From positions 1,895,089-1,959,088 of the forward strand of contig QRFJ01000007.1 of assembly GCA_006176705.1 (NCBI GenBank): 64,000 nt of DNA, given 5' to 3'. Every line of letters starts with the position of its first letter. Positions within the stretch are counted from its first letter, which is position 1. The position numbers were made by a program, and so were the translations under genes. Below the pieces are notes generated by a model. That model was not told the DNA's origin, searched no databases, and saw only the letters and a program-made list of their open reading frames with translations. The DNA comes from Cocos nucifera. Its lineage: Eukaryota > Streptophyta > Magnoliopsida > Arecales > Arecaceae. This document shows, one piece after another, positions 23,051 to 34,200 of this stretch.

Positions 23051-23785
23051 GTATATCTGATGATCAAGGCCTCCCTCCTAACTATAAGGGATTGGATCCC
23101 TAGACCACCATCCCTTAGGCTAGCAGATCACCTCTCAAGCCAGAAGGTGAATCCCATGACGATTGTGACCAGAGCCTTAGAGAAAGTTTCAAAATTGCTG
23201 ATCTAGCTCTCTAAGGCAAGAAATCAGTACAATCGTGTTTGCCAGGAGATATACCGGGATAGAGCTCAATATTGATCTCATAAGGGTTGTCTTGCCTATC
23301 AAAGAAAGGGTAGTGGCTTGCCACCCCTCGCGGTACTCTTGAATCCGCTACTCCATGAGTCTGCACTCATCTCTCCAAAGATGCCTCCCTCTGATCGGAA
23401 CATCTAAATAGGTCAGCATCCTAATTTGCTTCTGGATCCCAAGCCTCATTTGTACTATGTGCTTTACTTGGATCCTCATCCGGGGGCTGAAGATGACTGA
23501 GGACTTCTAAAGGTTCACCATCTGGCCAGACGATCGACAATATGTCTTGACAATGGAGACAAAACACTCCGTATTTCGAGCCAAGGTTCGATCGATGAGA
23601 AGGTAATCATCTATAAAAAGAAGATGTGAGAGCGATTGGGCACCAAAGGCAAGCCAGTAGAGCTCCATGTCAACCCCCGAATAGCTGGCCTCAATGCTTG
23701 AGACAAAGCATTAGTGCATAAATAAATAAGTAGGAGGATGGCGGGCAACCTTTTTTAAGAGCCACAAGATTGGTGGGGCTCGTCT
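23051..23785 (-). mobile_element. LINE, reverse transcriptase part, right of LTR insertion
   Basis: The minus strand encodes RT motifs. GCPPS.YLFIYALML lies near 23745-23700, a catalytic box LLFIDDYLLIDRTLA at about 23625-23580 with both aspartates kept, and further down LDVPI and IGKTTLMRSILSSIPVYLL. Reading stops at the LTR boundary and resumes at 17819 with HRFLIQPDYLW. Scattered stops indicate a dead copy. Sequence upstream of the RT is missing or unrecognised beyond about 23785. Confidence 0.85.
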
Positions 23786-24110
23786 TGTGGCTCATGACAG
23801 GCAAATCCTGGACATAACTTTGAAATCGTTCAGATGAGCTTCATTATGATTTCCATCTTTTGGTAGGTCTATTGGTCGGACGATGTACTCATGTGATAAA
23901 GTATTTGATTGCCTGTTAAAATAATAATAAAAAATAGGAGCCCATACGATGATATTATCAAAACCCATTTTGCTACAGATGAGCAATTATCAATCCTAGG
24001 AGTGGAAATCAACTAAGCATGGGACAAGTTACTCGGGCTTAACCCGTTTCAATTATTATTGAACTCGAATAGTAGAGTATTCAATTTGAAATCTCGCAAA
24101 CCTAATCAAG

Positions 24111-24132
24111 TATATATATATATATATATATA
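24111..24132. repeat. (TA)11 microsatellite
   Basis: A pure TA run lies within an otherwise AT-rich block (24100-24250) between two LINE remnants. Nothing else was recognised between about 23790 and 24250. Confidence 0.9.
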
Positions 24133-24257
24133 TTATCATTTATATAATAAATATTATTATTAAATATTTTAAAATATAATATTATATTATAATGTATTTA
24201 ATGATTATGATTTAGATTCGAGTTCGAATATGGCTTAATTGATAAGCAAGTCAATCT

Positions 24258-25353
24258 TGAGTTTTTTTTTTTAATCAAATTGAATTTTTTTTTGATAAAA
24301 AAAAGAATCGGATGGTGAAAGAAAAAATACACAAGTCAAAATATATATGAATTAAGAACCAACAAAAGTTACTCTCTAAGCATCTGCCTCTAAAATTAAA
24401 GCAAAAGAGTTGAAAATATGCGCACTGGATTAGAAACAACAACGGTGTCAATCTAATCCGCAGTTTGATCAGCTTGGCGATAAATGTGAATGGCTGAAAA
24501 TAGTGAAAGCATTCATTTCCATTGGAATATATATTTTGAGCCGGAGGTTACCAACAGAATGGGAATTACCTTCAAAGATAACCCGTAAGACTTGAAATTG
24601 AAAGACGGCATTCTTTAAACCTACCCAGTGGCACAGTGGATTGTTTGAGTTGAAAACCCACTACCTTAAGCATCACTCCCTGGTCATTCCTAAGCACACA
24701 TCCGGCACCAACTCCTGCATGAGATAAAGAATCATCAAATTTAACTTTTATAACACTAAGAGGAGGAGGCACCCAACGAATATGGTGAAAAGAAGGGAAT
24801 GACTATAAATCACAAGTAGGAATGCTCCAGTTGTTCCTTGATCGTGTTATACCCAGCTGCTGCATATTCAAAAGATTCATATCCATAGCAAAAACTCAAA
24901 CAGCAATTAGGAGGATCAGAGTAGGAGCTGTAGATTGCTGCCGAAATACTCCGTGATTCCTGGCTTTCTATATCAACCATAATGCATATACCGTAAGAGC
25001 CCGACGGTCCAAACTAAAACCAGTTCTGACGAAGAATTGGGCACTGGTAATTGCAAATAGCTAACATGTAATAGGTTCCAAACCTCATGAACTGCCGGGC
25101 AGTACAAAAACACATGCTCCATGTCCTCGATAATAGAGTGACATAGATCGCAGGATGTTTGATTGGAAGGAAGGACATGCCGATGAGCCAATAGCTGTTC
25201 ACAAGGAAGCTTACCCCCAAACCATTCCCAACAAAAATTTTTCACTCTCGAGGGAAGATTCAGCTTCCATATCTAGCAGAAAGATGGAGAGTCGGTGCAG
25301 AGCATGAATTTTATAAATGGACACCTAATCAAACCTAGGATTCCATCAAGTTA
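24258..25353 (-). mobile_element. LINE, 3' part (zf-RVT, RNase H, tail), left of solo LTR
   Basis: Minus-strand reading gives a zf-RVT domain at 25260-24975: LPSRVKNFCWEWFGGKLPC, then CDLCHSIIEDMEHVFLYCP, the usual C..C..H..C pattern. RNase H follows at 24772-24575 (VIKVKFDDSLSHAGVGAGC). T runs on the plus strand at 24258-24296 fit a poly(A) tail. The right-hand continuation of the same LINE starts at 27325. Confidence 0.85.
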
Positions 25354-25358
25354 GATGA

Positions 25359-27319
25359 TGTCACGCACCGAATTCAGTACTTGGATCGGCACGTAATGCC
25401 ATACACTCTTTAGGGCAAAACCCTAAAGAATATGCAAGACCTCCATACTGTTCAGTCTCAAGCCCAATATATTTTTCTGGAATCTAAAAAATAAAAATAG
25501 AAAAGAAGATGAGTTTTACGGCTCACTAAATTTACCGATCATCTATGAAGGATCAAGCATAATTAATTTTTAAATATAATAATTAAATAATAATATACAT
25601 CAAGATAATTTTTATTTCAAAAAAAAATATGCCATGTTCATTAGAAAAATTCAAAAATTCTCTCTTAATCTTCGATGACTACGGTCACGATCAGTCCCGT
25701 GACAAGGCTCAGAAAAGACTAGTTTCTGAACGAACAATATTCAATCTATCGACGTGCTACCAGTGAACAGCTTCACTGACTAGGCCCAAAAGGTAAACTA
25801 GCTCTGATTCACATGGCTATGATTTATCCCATGACAAGGCAAAGAGATTAGTCCCGAACGAAAAACATCCGATCCATCGGCGTGCTACCAGTGATCAGCC
25901 TCATTGGCTAGGCCTAGAAGGATTAACTCTGCCAATTATCAGTTCCGACTGGCTAGGTTCAGAAGAAATATGTTTTTGACGTATGACCAATGATCGGTCC
26001 CATTTGCTAGACCCAAATCATAGTGTAACTAGAGAATTTTTCTCATACTTTTATCACAATCAATTTTTCATAAATAAAATTATTTATCTTATAACAGTGT
26101 CAACATAATTTTCATATATTTCAAGATAGCAATAAAAAATTAGTTCTTATTTAAAAATTTCATGCATCGATAAAAATAATTAATTTTTATTTAACAGATC
26201 ATGCTATATAATGCAAAGAAATTATTTATTTTTTAAAACTGTATCATGCAATTACGATATCATACTTGATCCAATTTTCTAAATCACTTTTCATAAGTAA
26301 TTCATCTAATTTTAAACCTCAATAATTTTTAAATATTTAACATATAAAATCTAATTTTAAAATATGTAAATATATATAAAAATAAATTTAGATATAAGAA
26401 AATCCTTACTTATTGATCAGATGATCTTCTCCGACTGATCTTTAGATCCGATGCTCTTCCGATATTGAAAGCTTTAATATATTAAATAATTTTTAATTTT
26501 AAATTAAAATAATTAGAAAATCTTTAAATCTAACCCAGATCCCGTCTAGATCAATTTTTGAATTAGATTTATATGATACGATTTTGATCTAGATTTAATT
26601 AAATTAGATCCAAACCATTTAACTGAATCCAAGTCAATTAAATTACCTTATCTCTCTTTCTCTCTTCCTTTCTTTTTTTTTGATTTTTTTTTCTTTTCTT
26701 CGTTGATTTCTCTCTGTTTTCTTTCAAGACCGAACCCACGATCTTCTTCTTAGGCATCATCAAGCGGTCGAGCGGCCGGAGAAGGAAATGACAGGTGGAG
26801 GAAGCAACATGATGAAGGCTGGAGGTGCGGTCGGTCAAAGACCCCATCGAAAAGGGGAAAAAAACTATACTTGGCCGGAATTAAAAAGAAGAAAAAGGAA
26901 AAGAAATTATCGATGATGGTGGCGACAACCGGCGGCCAAACTCTACTTTCTTTCGTCTAAAATCCCATTCCACATGTTAGTTAGAATTTTGAGCGGAGGC
27001 TTTAGAGCTTCTAAGAAAGGATCTAGGATTTTTTGTGAGGGTATTAGGAAGGGTTTAGGATTTTTTTCGTGAAGGGGGGGTTTAGGATTTAATTTTTTTT
27101 TTTTTTTTTATGGGGAAGAGGAAGAAAGCTTTGACCTTTAATATAGAGCTAGATGGGACTCCTCCCCGAAGTAGATTTGGACTCCATTTAGAAGTTGATC
27201 GGGAGGAAGGAGAAGAGTCCTCATGGGAGTCTTTTTTATTTTTTTCTTTTTTCTCTGGTGAAATCGGCAAGGAATGCCGGCTTCAACCTGAAGCGGGTCC
27301 AAAGGGACCGGTTCTCACA
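25359..27319 (+). mobile_element. Solo LTR (1,961 bp) inserted in a LINE
   Basis: The ends are TGTCACGCACC and GGTTCTCACA, with the 5-bp duplication GATGA on both sides (25354-25358 and 27320-27324). No interior or second LTR is present, so it is a solo LTR. It holds an AT-rich first half, a 128-bp direct duplication, then polypyrimidine and G-rich tracts. An open frame at 26638-26847 is lysine-rich only because it lies on a homopurine tract. Strand is not certain, since TG..CA is symmetric. Confidence 0.88.
25690..25945. repeat. ~128-bp direct duplication inside the solo LTR
   Basis: 'cgtgctaccagtga' at 25753 returns at 25881. The blocks 'gtgacaaggc' and 'ggctaggcc/gactaggccc' are repeated in the same order, and a third partial 'tggctaggttcagaa' follows at about 25950. 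Confidence 0.75.
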
Positions 27320-27324
27320 GATGA

Positions 27325-28110
27325 TCAGTCTAAGGACCCTGTGGTATAGGCACGGTTAAGATTTGAGTCATTATTTCACGGGAAAATAGCTGCCGCAGCA
27401 GCTGGACATTTCATTCCCAAAGGTTAATATTAACATTAAGATAAGTAAGCCAAAACTACAATGGAATGGTAGATAACCAAGGAGCTTTCGTAACATTCAC
27501 CGAGTGACCATGAGCAATCGTCCATAAGAATTGGAATGTAATCGATGAAGCAGCATTAGCAATGCTGCGCCACCTTATCGAAGCAGCCTTGGGCTTGCGG
27601 CAAGCCACCCAGGACCAGCGAACTTATATTTAGCCCTTCTGAGTCGTGCCCAAAGAGAATATGGTTATAACACAACCTAAGCAGCAAGCTTGGATAATAA
27701 ATCACACTGAAGGGAGACCAGCGAAGTAATTCCCAACTCACTTTGAGCCTTAGGCCTGCAGATCTGGTGCCAAGGTAAAATATGAAACTTCCTTTGACGA
27801 CTAGAGTGATCCCACAGAAATGATCGATGCTCATAAACCGATCGGATAGCATAAATAGAGGACTAGACGCTAGGACGGAACGCAACAAAGTTGCTCTACC
27901 TGAGCCTTCTATTGCCATGAATCAATCCGAGCATCTACTTTATCAGAAAGATGAGCAAACTCAGCCGATTTCAGACCTGATAATGGAATGCCAAGGTGCT
28001 GAAAGGTGCCATTCTGATGCCAAATTTGAGATTTAATTGAAACTGGCGTGAATGAACTAAAAGAAATATGAGACTTTGCAGCATTAATTGCTTCAAATCA
28101 AGCAACATTT
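27325..28110 (-). mobile_element. LINE, RT C-terminal part, right of solo LTR
   Basis: On the minus strand, FQHLGIPLSGLKSAEF and SDKVDARIDSWQ lie near 28000-27935. Then comes GRATLLRSVLASSPLFMLS (27900-27840), followed by VNVTKAPWLSTIPL near 27500. It ends in sequence reading VPIPQGP at 27345, directly against the solo LTR, and continues at 25353. A few stops and frameshifts are present. Confidence 0.85.
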
Positions 28111-29150
28111 TAAGACAAAGCACATCACGATTATTTTGAATCAAATCGAAGGCGAGCTCCTAGCTATTCTACTCGGCTCGGCTAGATTAACTCAAAAGAC
28201 CTCCTAGACTGGATGAACCATGAATCGGATCAACTTTAATACCATTCATTATAATTCAAGATTTCATCCAAAAATAACTAACTAAAAAATGTTATTTAAG
28301 TTTCTTTGCCTTATATAAATACCTAAAATCTATCCAATATATAATCCAAGTTGGACTAAACATACATGCTTATCATAGATTTAAACCCTTAACAGAACAA
28401 CAAGAAGAAAAAGTTAGGCCACCCATTACATCTTCTTGCCATAGAATACAGCAAAAGGAAAAAAAACAAAATAAAAAGTTGATGGCAGAAGTACATGATG
28501 GAGGTTTGCTAGCACTAAAAATTGGAGACCGGCAATTATCTGCAGTAACATGAAAAAAATTGATTGAACATTGCATGGTAATTGATTAGAGAAGATTATT
28601 CAATCAGTCAAAATATTAGTTGAATTCTTTGTTTATCTATTACATTATATTTCGAAATGTTAGGATGGTATGTTTGCAAATTTTTCCCTCATAAGATCGA
28701 TCGTCCACCACATAAAGTGGATCATCACAATAACTATAAACATTTGTTATATTAAACATCCTCCTAGCTAAACAACTCGTGGATTGCTTATCTTTGGGAG
28801 CATGAAGATTATCCAACTGATTTCAAATGGTTTTCATAATATGCAACCTTTTTTACTTCCACCTAATACGACATATTTTTTCAATATCAATAATTCAATT
28901 TAGATTTTTCTTTTTTTTCACAATACAGAGACACTTTGCTTATATAGATTAAGAAAAATTGATATCTTCATAAAGCTTTTCATTAGCAGCGTTACTTAGC
29001 GATATGCAAGACGTTGAGAACCCATTGCAACACCCTGTATCTTTTCCTTTGCCAATCATAATCTCATACCTTGACAGGGTTGATTAAAAAGGGAAAAAAA
29101 AAGGAGTAACGCATGAAAAAATGAGTTTTTTAGAGAACCAATCAGTCCCC
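28111..29150. other. Intergenic spacer
   Basis: AT-rich sequence without a recognisable gene. Poly(T) and poly(A) tracts are scattered through it. No family could be assigned. Confidence 0.5.
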
Positions 29151-29157
29151 ATTACAG

Positions 29158-31011
29158 ATGGTAAGAGTAGTCACCTATCTTATTTCAAACACAAATACAA
29201 TAAGCTGCAATACCCTCATAATTATGTTGACGCACTGGGGAGGCTTTAAGCTACCTACTCTTCAAACACTTCATCCTTTGGTGAAGGTAAATTCCGATGC
29301 CTCGGTTAATGGGGATAACGCTGCAATTAGAGCTATCATTCGGGATTGCGATGGCAAGCTAATTCGAGCTAGTGGTCATGCTCTGTTAGAAATACCTGTT
29401 CATTATGCCGAACTCCATGCTGCTTGGATGGGACTTCGCCCGCAACCATTGGGGATATGGCTAGAGAGGGATGCTATGAGGTTGCTATAAGAAATTGCCA
29501 AATCAACAATGGATGTTAACTTGAATGACCCACTGATACAAGACATTCTCATTTGGAAGGATGGCAGCCATAAATTTTTGGGAACTGATGATCCTCTATG
29601 GTAATCATAAAGTACCACAGGATGTGGTGCATGGTGAAACGATAATTTGGACTACCATCCATCATAAGATGGAAGGCATCCAACCATGCACACCGTAGAG
29701 AATCGCGCTCCTAAATTTTTACCGTCACACATGCATGAAGCAAATAAAGTTGCGAATGTTATGGCAAAGGAAGCTCTGCAGGGGGTTACTATTGGACGAT
29801 TGATGATCCTATTCATGATGTCCTTGTTTCAATTTTGCAGGCTAATGTGGCCGGTGTGCATTACATGCAACGGAAAGGTCGGGTGGCCAGGGGGATTTTG
29901 AAGATGAAAAGCTCTTATTGCACAACCGTTACAATATGAACTTATTTGGTTCATGAACTTTTTTTCTTCTTTTTATAAAGTAATTTTTTAAAAATACAAT
30001 TTTGACATATTTAATTGATCCTCGGAAAGTGGTCTATTATAAAGTGGCTTATGTTTAGTTGAATATCCATTTTCTTGAAAAAATTATATAAAATACCTAT
30101 CATACATCTAATGGATATAAGGTCATACTTTTTTGCTTTCAAATTTTATATAAATAATATTATTATATTTATATTAATATAAATATAATATTGATATATT
30201 ATAATATAATATTAGATTATAATAATTTATTCTATTATATTACTAATACATTAATAATATATTAATATTTTAATATTATTAATATAAATATAAATGCCTT
30301 GTTAATATTAATAAAAATATTATATCGATATAAATATTAAATAATATTAATATATTATGAATATTATATTTTTTATATTAATTATATTAATATTAATATA
30401 GATATTAGGATAATATTAATATTTATAAGATCAATATTTAATGATATTTTTAAGACTTTCTATGCTTCATAACTATATATTTATAAAAAAATAATTTTTT
30501 AAAAAAATATCCATCAATTTTTATTCCACGAAAAATCCTAAAACTCATTTACTTTCTATGGAATATAAAAAATATCTTTCTATGAAAAAAATTTTTTTCA
30601 TTTTTTTTTTCTTTTAAAACTACAATCAAATAAGGGGAAAGTACCATTTTCCTCCTCCACTTTTCACGAGCAATCTTACCGGTAGATATCCTACTAAAGT
30701 TTTGGAATGGACTTGATATTACCCTTATTTTCTTACTACTGTAACTGCATTGTCATTGTTTGCTGAATGTCGCTTGGAAGTAGGCTTCGTTTTGGACGTT
30801 GAGCAGATTATTCATTCTGGCTAAGTATTGGTATGTTAGTATGTTGGTGTCCGGGGGCAGAGTCAATTATTATGGGGGTATGTTTATTATATTGCATCTA
30901 TGTGGGTACCGTGCGGGTTGGTTATGTATTGAACCATCCTGTATTTGGTTTTGGTTTGCAGTAATATAAGCTACAGCCCCTCACCGTTACCAACCGAAAA
31001 AAAAAAAAAAA
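29158..31011 (+). mobile_element. LINE 3' end with RNase H and poly(A) tail
   Basis: The plus strand encodes an RNase H-like domain at 29278-29490: VKVNSDASVNGD, IRDCDGKLIRASGHAL and AELHAAWMGL, then a frameshift and further remnants to 29900. AT-rich DNA (29940-30640) interrupts it. The LINE 3' tail resumes at about 30650-30996 and ends in 15 A residues (30997-31011). The insert of AT-rich DNA may be a separate element. Confidence 0.7.
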
Positions 31012-31119
31012 TCCACATCAATTGCATGGATGGAGAATCATGTACCAGTGAAGAATTGGGCATCTGATGGTGGACTCTCAGCCATTCATCAAATAGGCCA
31101 CTCTCCTCTTACAAGCACG

Positions 31120-31245
31120 CGTCCGACACAAACCGGATCCTTCCGATGACGTGCGCGGTGCGAGCGTCGATTTAACGCGCTCCCGTGGCCGATTTTTCCT
31201 CCCCGCTGCGGCTTTACCCTTCGTTTCAAACCCTTGGCTGGCGCC
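31120..31245 (+). promoter_or_regulatory. 5' flank / 5' UTR of the LPXA-like gene
   Basis: A GC-rich step (about 31115-31340) follows the AT-rich LINE tail. It contains CCGATG, GCGCGG and TTTAACGCGC words and no clear TATA box. The first ATG in a sensible context is GCGCCATGC at 31246, and it gives a presequence-like N-terminus, which is why that start was chosen. The LINE poly(A) tail ends only 235 bp upstream of this ATG. Confidence 0.45.
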
Positions 31246-34200
31246 ATGCTCGCCTCCAGAGCCCTCCGCGCCCTCTCCATCTCCGGCGGCCTCTCAGCTC
31301 TCTCCGTCCGGCGAGGCGTCTCGCCGCATCGACTCCATGGAGGTTCTTGATCCTTATTCCCCAGCTAAAAATTATATAAATTGATGCCCGAAATCGTATC
31401 TTCCCCCTATTGATCTATGCTGGAACTTTTTTGCTACCAGATTGTTTGGAAAAGAGAGTGGCGGAGTCCGGTTTCATTCATCCGACTGCTGTTGTTCATC
31501 CCGATGCTGTTCTTGGACAGGTTCTCTCTGATTTCCCCTCCTTGTTTCGTTGTTTGATTTAAGTGTTTCGTTTGTTCCCGACCATATTCAGTCATCTTCG
31601 TTTCATCGATTCAAGTAGAAGCAATTGCATTCGATTTTGTTGCGATGTTTCTTGTTGTATTGACCGATAAAGTTTGGTCATGTGGAATACGAACTTATCT
31701 GAATTCTTCTGCCTTTAACTAAAAGAAAATAAAATCCTGTTTTTGACATGTACTGACCAGAATGATACTTTGAGTTTTAGCATACCTGAAAGAACTCCAC
31801 GGTGTAGTGCTTTGAATTCAAATTAAATGTATAGTTTTGTACGGCTTCCAGGTAAAAGAGTAATCCATGCTTCCTTCATAGAGTTTTTCAATTCAATAAA
31901 TTGACTAGAAGGTAATGAAGGTCTGTTTGATCAAGAGGGCCTAGTGCTTATTGACTAGATAGGAAGTTCCTTATTGAGTGAAACTTTTTCTTCGAGATCA
32001 GCGGCGGCTAACACTGATATGCTACTTGTACCCACCCAATCCAGCTAGGCTGGAGTCGAGCCCCTAGGTAGACCGAGTCAAAGCTCATGGAACCAGTGCT
32101 TTTTTAATCAGGGTTGAACTGTGGGGTGATGCCACTTAGAATTGAACCCCTGCTCCCTTGCCCAAGGGTTAAGAGATGATACCAATCGGGTAAGCACTTA
32201 GTGGTGCTGTTAGATGAAACTGAGTAAGCCGATCATTAGGGCCACTCTAATCTCGATGTTTTAGGTTTGAAAGCCTGTTAAGCTGGCCTATCTCGTAGAT
32301 GTCCCACTAAAGGTCATTCATCCTTGTGTTATGGTTAAATCAAAAGATGATGCAATGGTTGAGATATCTATGTTGTATATTTGTTGAGTGAAAACTCATT
32401 AATTTCCCAAAAGGGAGTGTTGATGGTAAAGAACTTGCTTACTGCTTATTTTGTGGCATCCGCAGGGTGTTTCCATTGGTCCTTTTTGTATGGTGGGATC
32501 TGCCGTGAAGATTGGTAATGCTTGCCAATTGCATGCAGGGAGCCATATCATGGGAATCACAGAGTTAGGAGAACATTGTACTATTCTAAAGTAAGTCTGC
32601 AACTGCTGTTTTCATCTTCTATTGTTTTTATGCGGGAGACATTGATAGACTGTAGAACTAGTGTTACATTCCCTCAGGTCGTAAATATAATCTTTGCTGG
32701 GTAGATGACTCAATATAAGGGGACTAAGAATTGGAAAATAATTTTTCACATATGGGGTAAATGCCATTAATTTATCTTTTAGAGGTTTTTATTTGTCTCT
32801 TACTCATTATTTGGTATGTGAAAAATATGTAGGAATATGATCTTAGTTACACTAGGAAAAAGGCTGGAAGTGTCTGGTTAAGTGGCCTTTTGTTGATTTG
32901 ACCCAAAATATCTGGAATTTTAATTTTTCCTGAACTGGGTAAGAGTTCAGTTTTGGCTGGGTTAGGCCAGATGCAATCATCCAGTGCTGTTTGTCTTGTA
33001 CAATACTGGCTCCTAGAAAGCAAACACAAACTTAGAAACTTTCATATGTATATGTACTACATTTTTCTAACCTTTTGAACCTGTTGCGCATTGCATTCAC
33101 TTTGAAATGATTATCTATCCCGTTTCCTATTCTAGTTCTTTTTTTATAGCAAAATTGGAGTTTGAAACGGTTAGGCAGTGGTGCAATTGTTGGTACAGAT
33201 ATACCAGGTAGAACAATTATTGGAAGTAACAATGTTATTGGACACCATGCAGTGGTTGGAATAAAGTGCCAAGATTTGAAATATAAGGTACTCCCAATGA
33301 CCAATGTCATGCTATATGGTGCTTGGATGCTATTTTTATTGTTTTGTGGCAAGTATTGTTATTTTATACTACATTTTAAAGTTTTGGGCACCTTTTTCTG
33401 AGTAAGACGTGCCTTAATGTTGCAAAGTATTTTGTTTTTATGTTTGTTTTGAAATTTTGTGTTAAGATTTTTCTACATTATGTTTGAATTTAAAGTTTTC
33501 GTGAGTCTGAATTGAATCTCTGCTAGACTTGCAAAGGAGCATATAGAAGCTTGCGAAACATAAATTTCAGCAAGTCATTTCATAATGATGACCATCAAGC
33601 CTCAACCATCTAGGCTTAACTGACAATCATCAACAGTGCTAAGCATACAAGTTGGCAAATCAAAATACCTGTTATAACTCCCTAAAATTGCCAAAATAAA
33701 TCTGTTACTGGCATCTTTTTTCGCACATTTGCCTTTCCCTCATTTCTTAAGAGCTAATCAGTTTCAGACCCTATTGGATGTTATCACAAGCATGGAGGTT
33801 GGAGCTATTTTTTTCATGAACCATGAGCTAAGTGGCTTATAGCGAAAAAAAAAAGATTAGCATAAGCATGCATGTTGAGACAATGTTTATGAAGGTGAGA
33901 ATTAAGGATTAAGGTTGGTGTTAGGTGTCAAGTGTGGGCTGCCTATCATATAACGCCATTCAGACACCTTGCATGCATTGGCATAAGATGATAGACTCCC
34001 AAAAGATACTTAGAAATATCTGTTAACAAATAAATTCAAATATAACATTCTAAGTCATATAAAAGGCCCGTAACCCTGTCATTTTGCTGATACATGTCCA
34101 AAAAATTTGATACACACACACACACACACATGCACATACACACGCACACGCATATATAAAAGCTACATGGGAACTAGCATGAACAAGAACAATATGAAAT

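Noticed and set aside
26638..26847. Lysine-rich minus-strand frame in the solo LTR
   Set aside because: Its charged tail is again a translated purine tract, and it lies inside a mobile element LTR.
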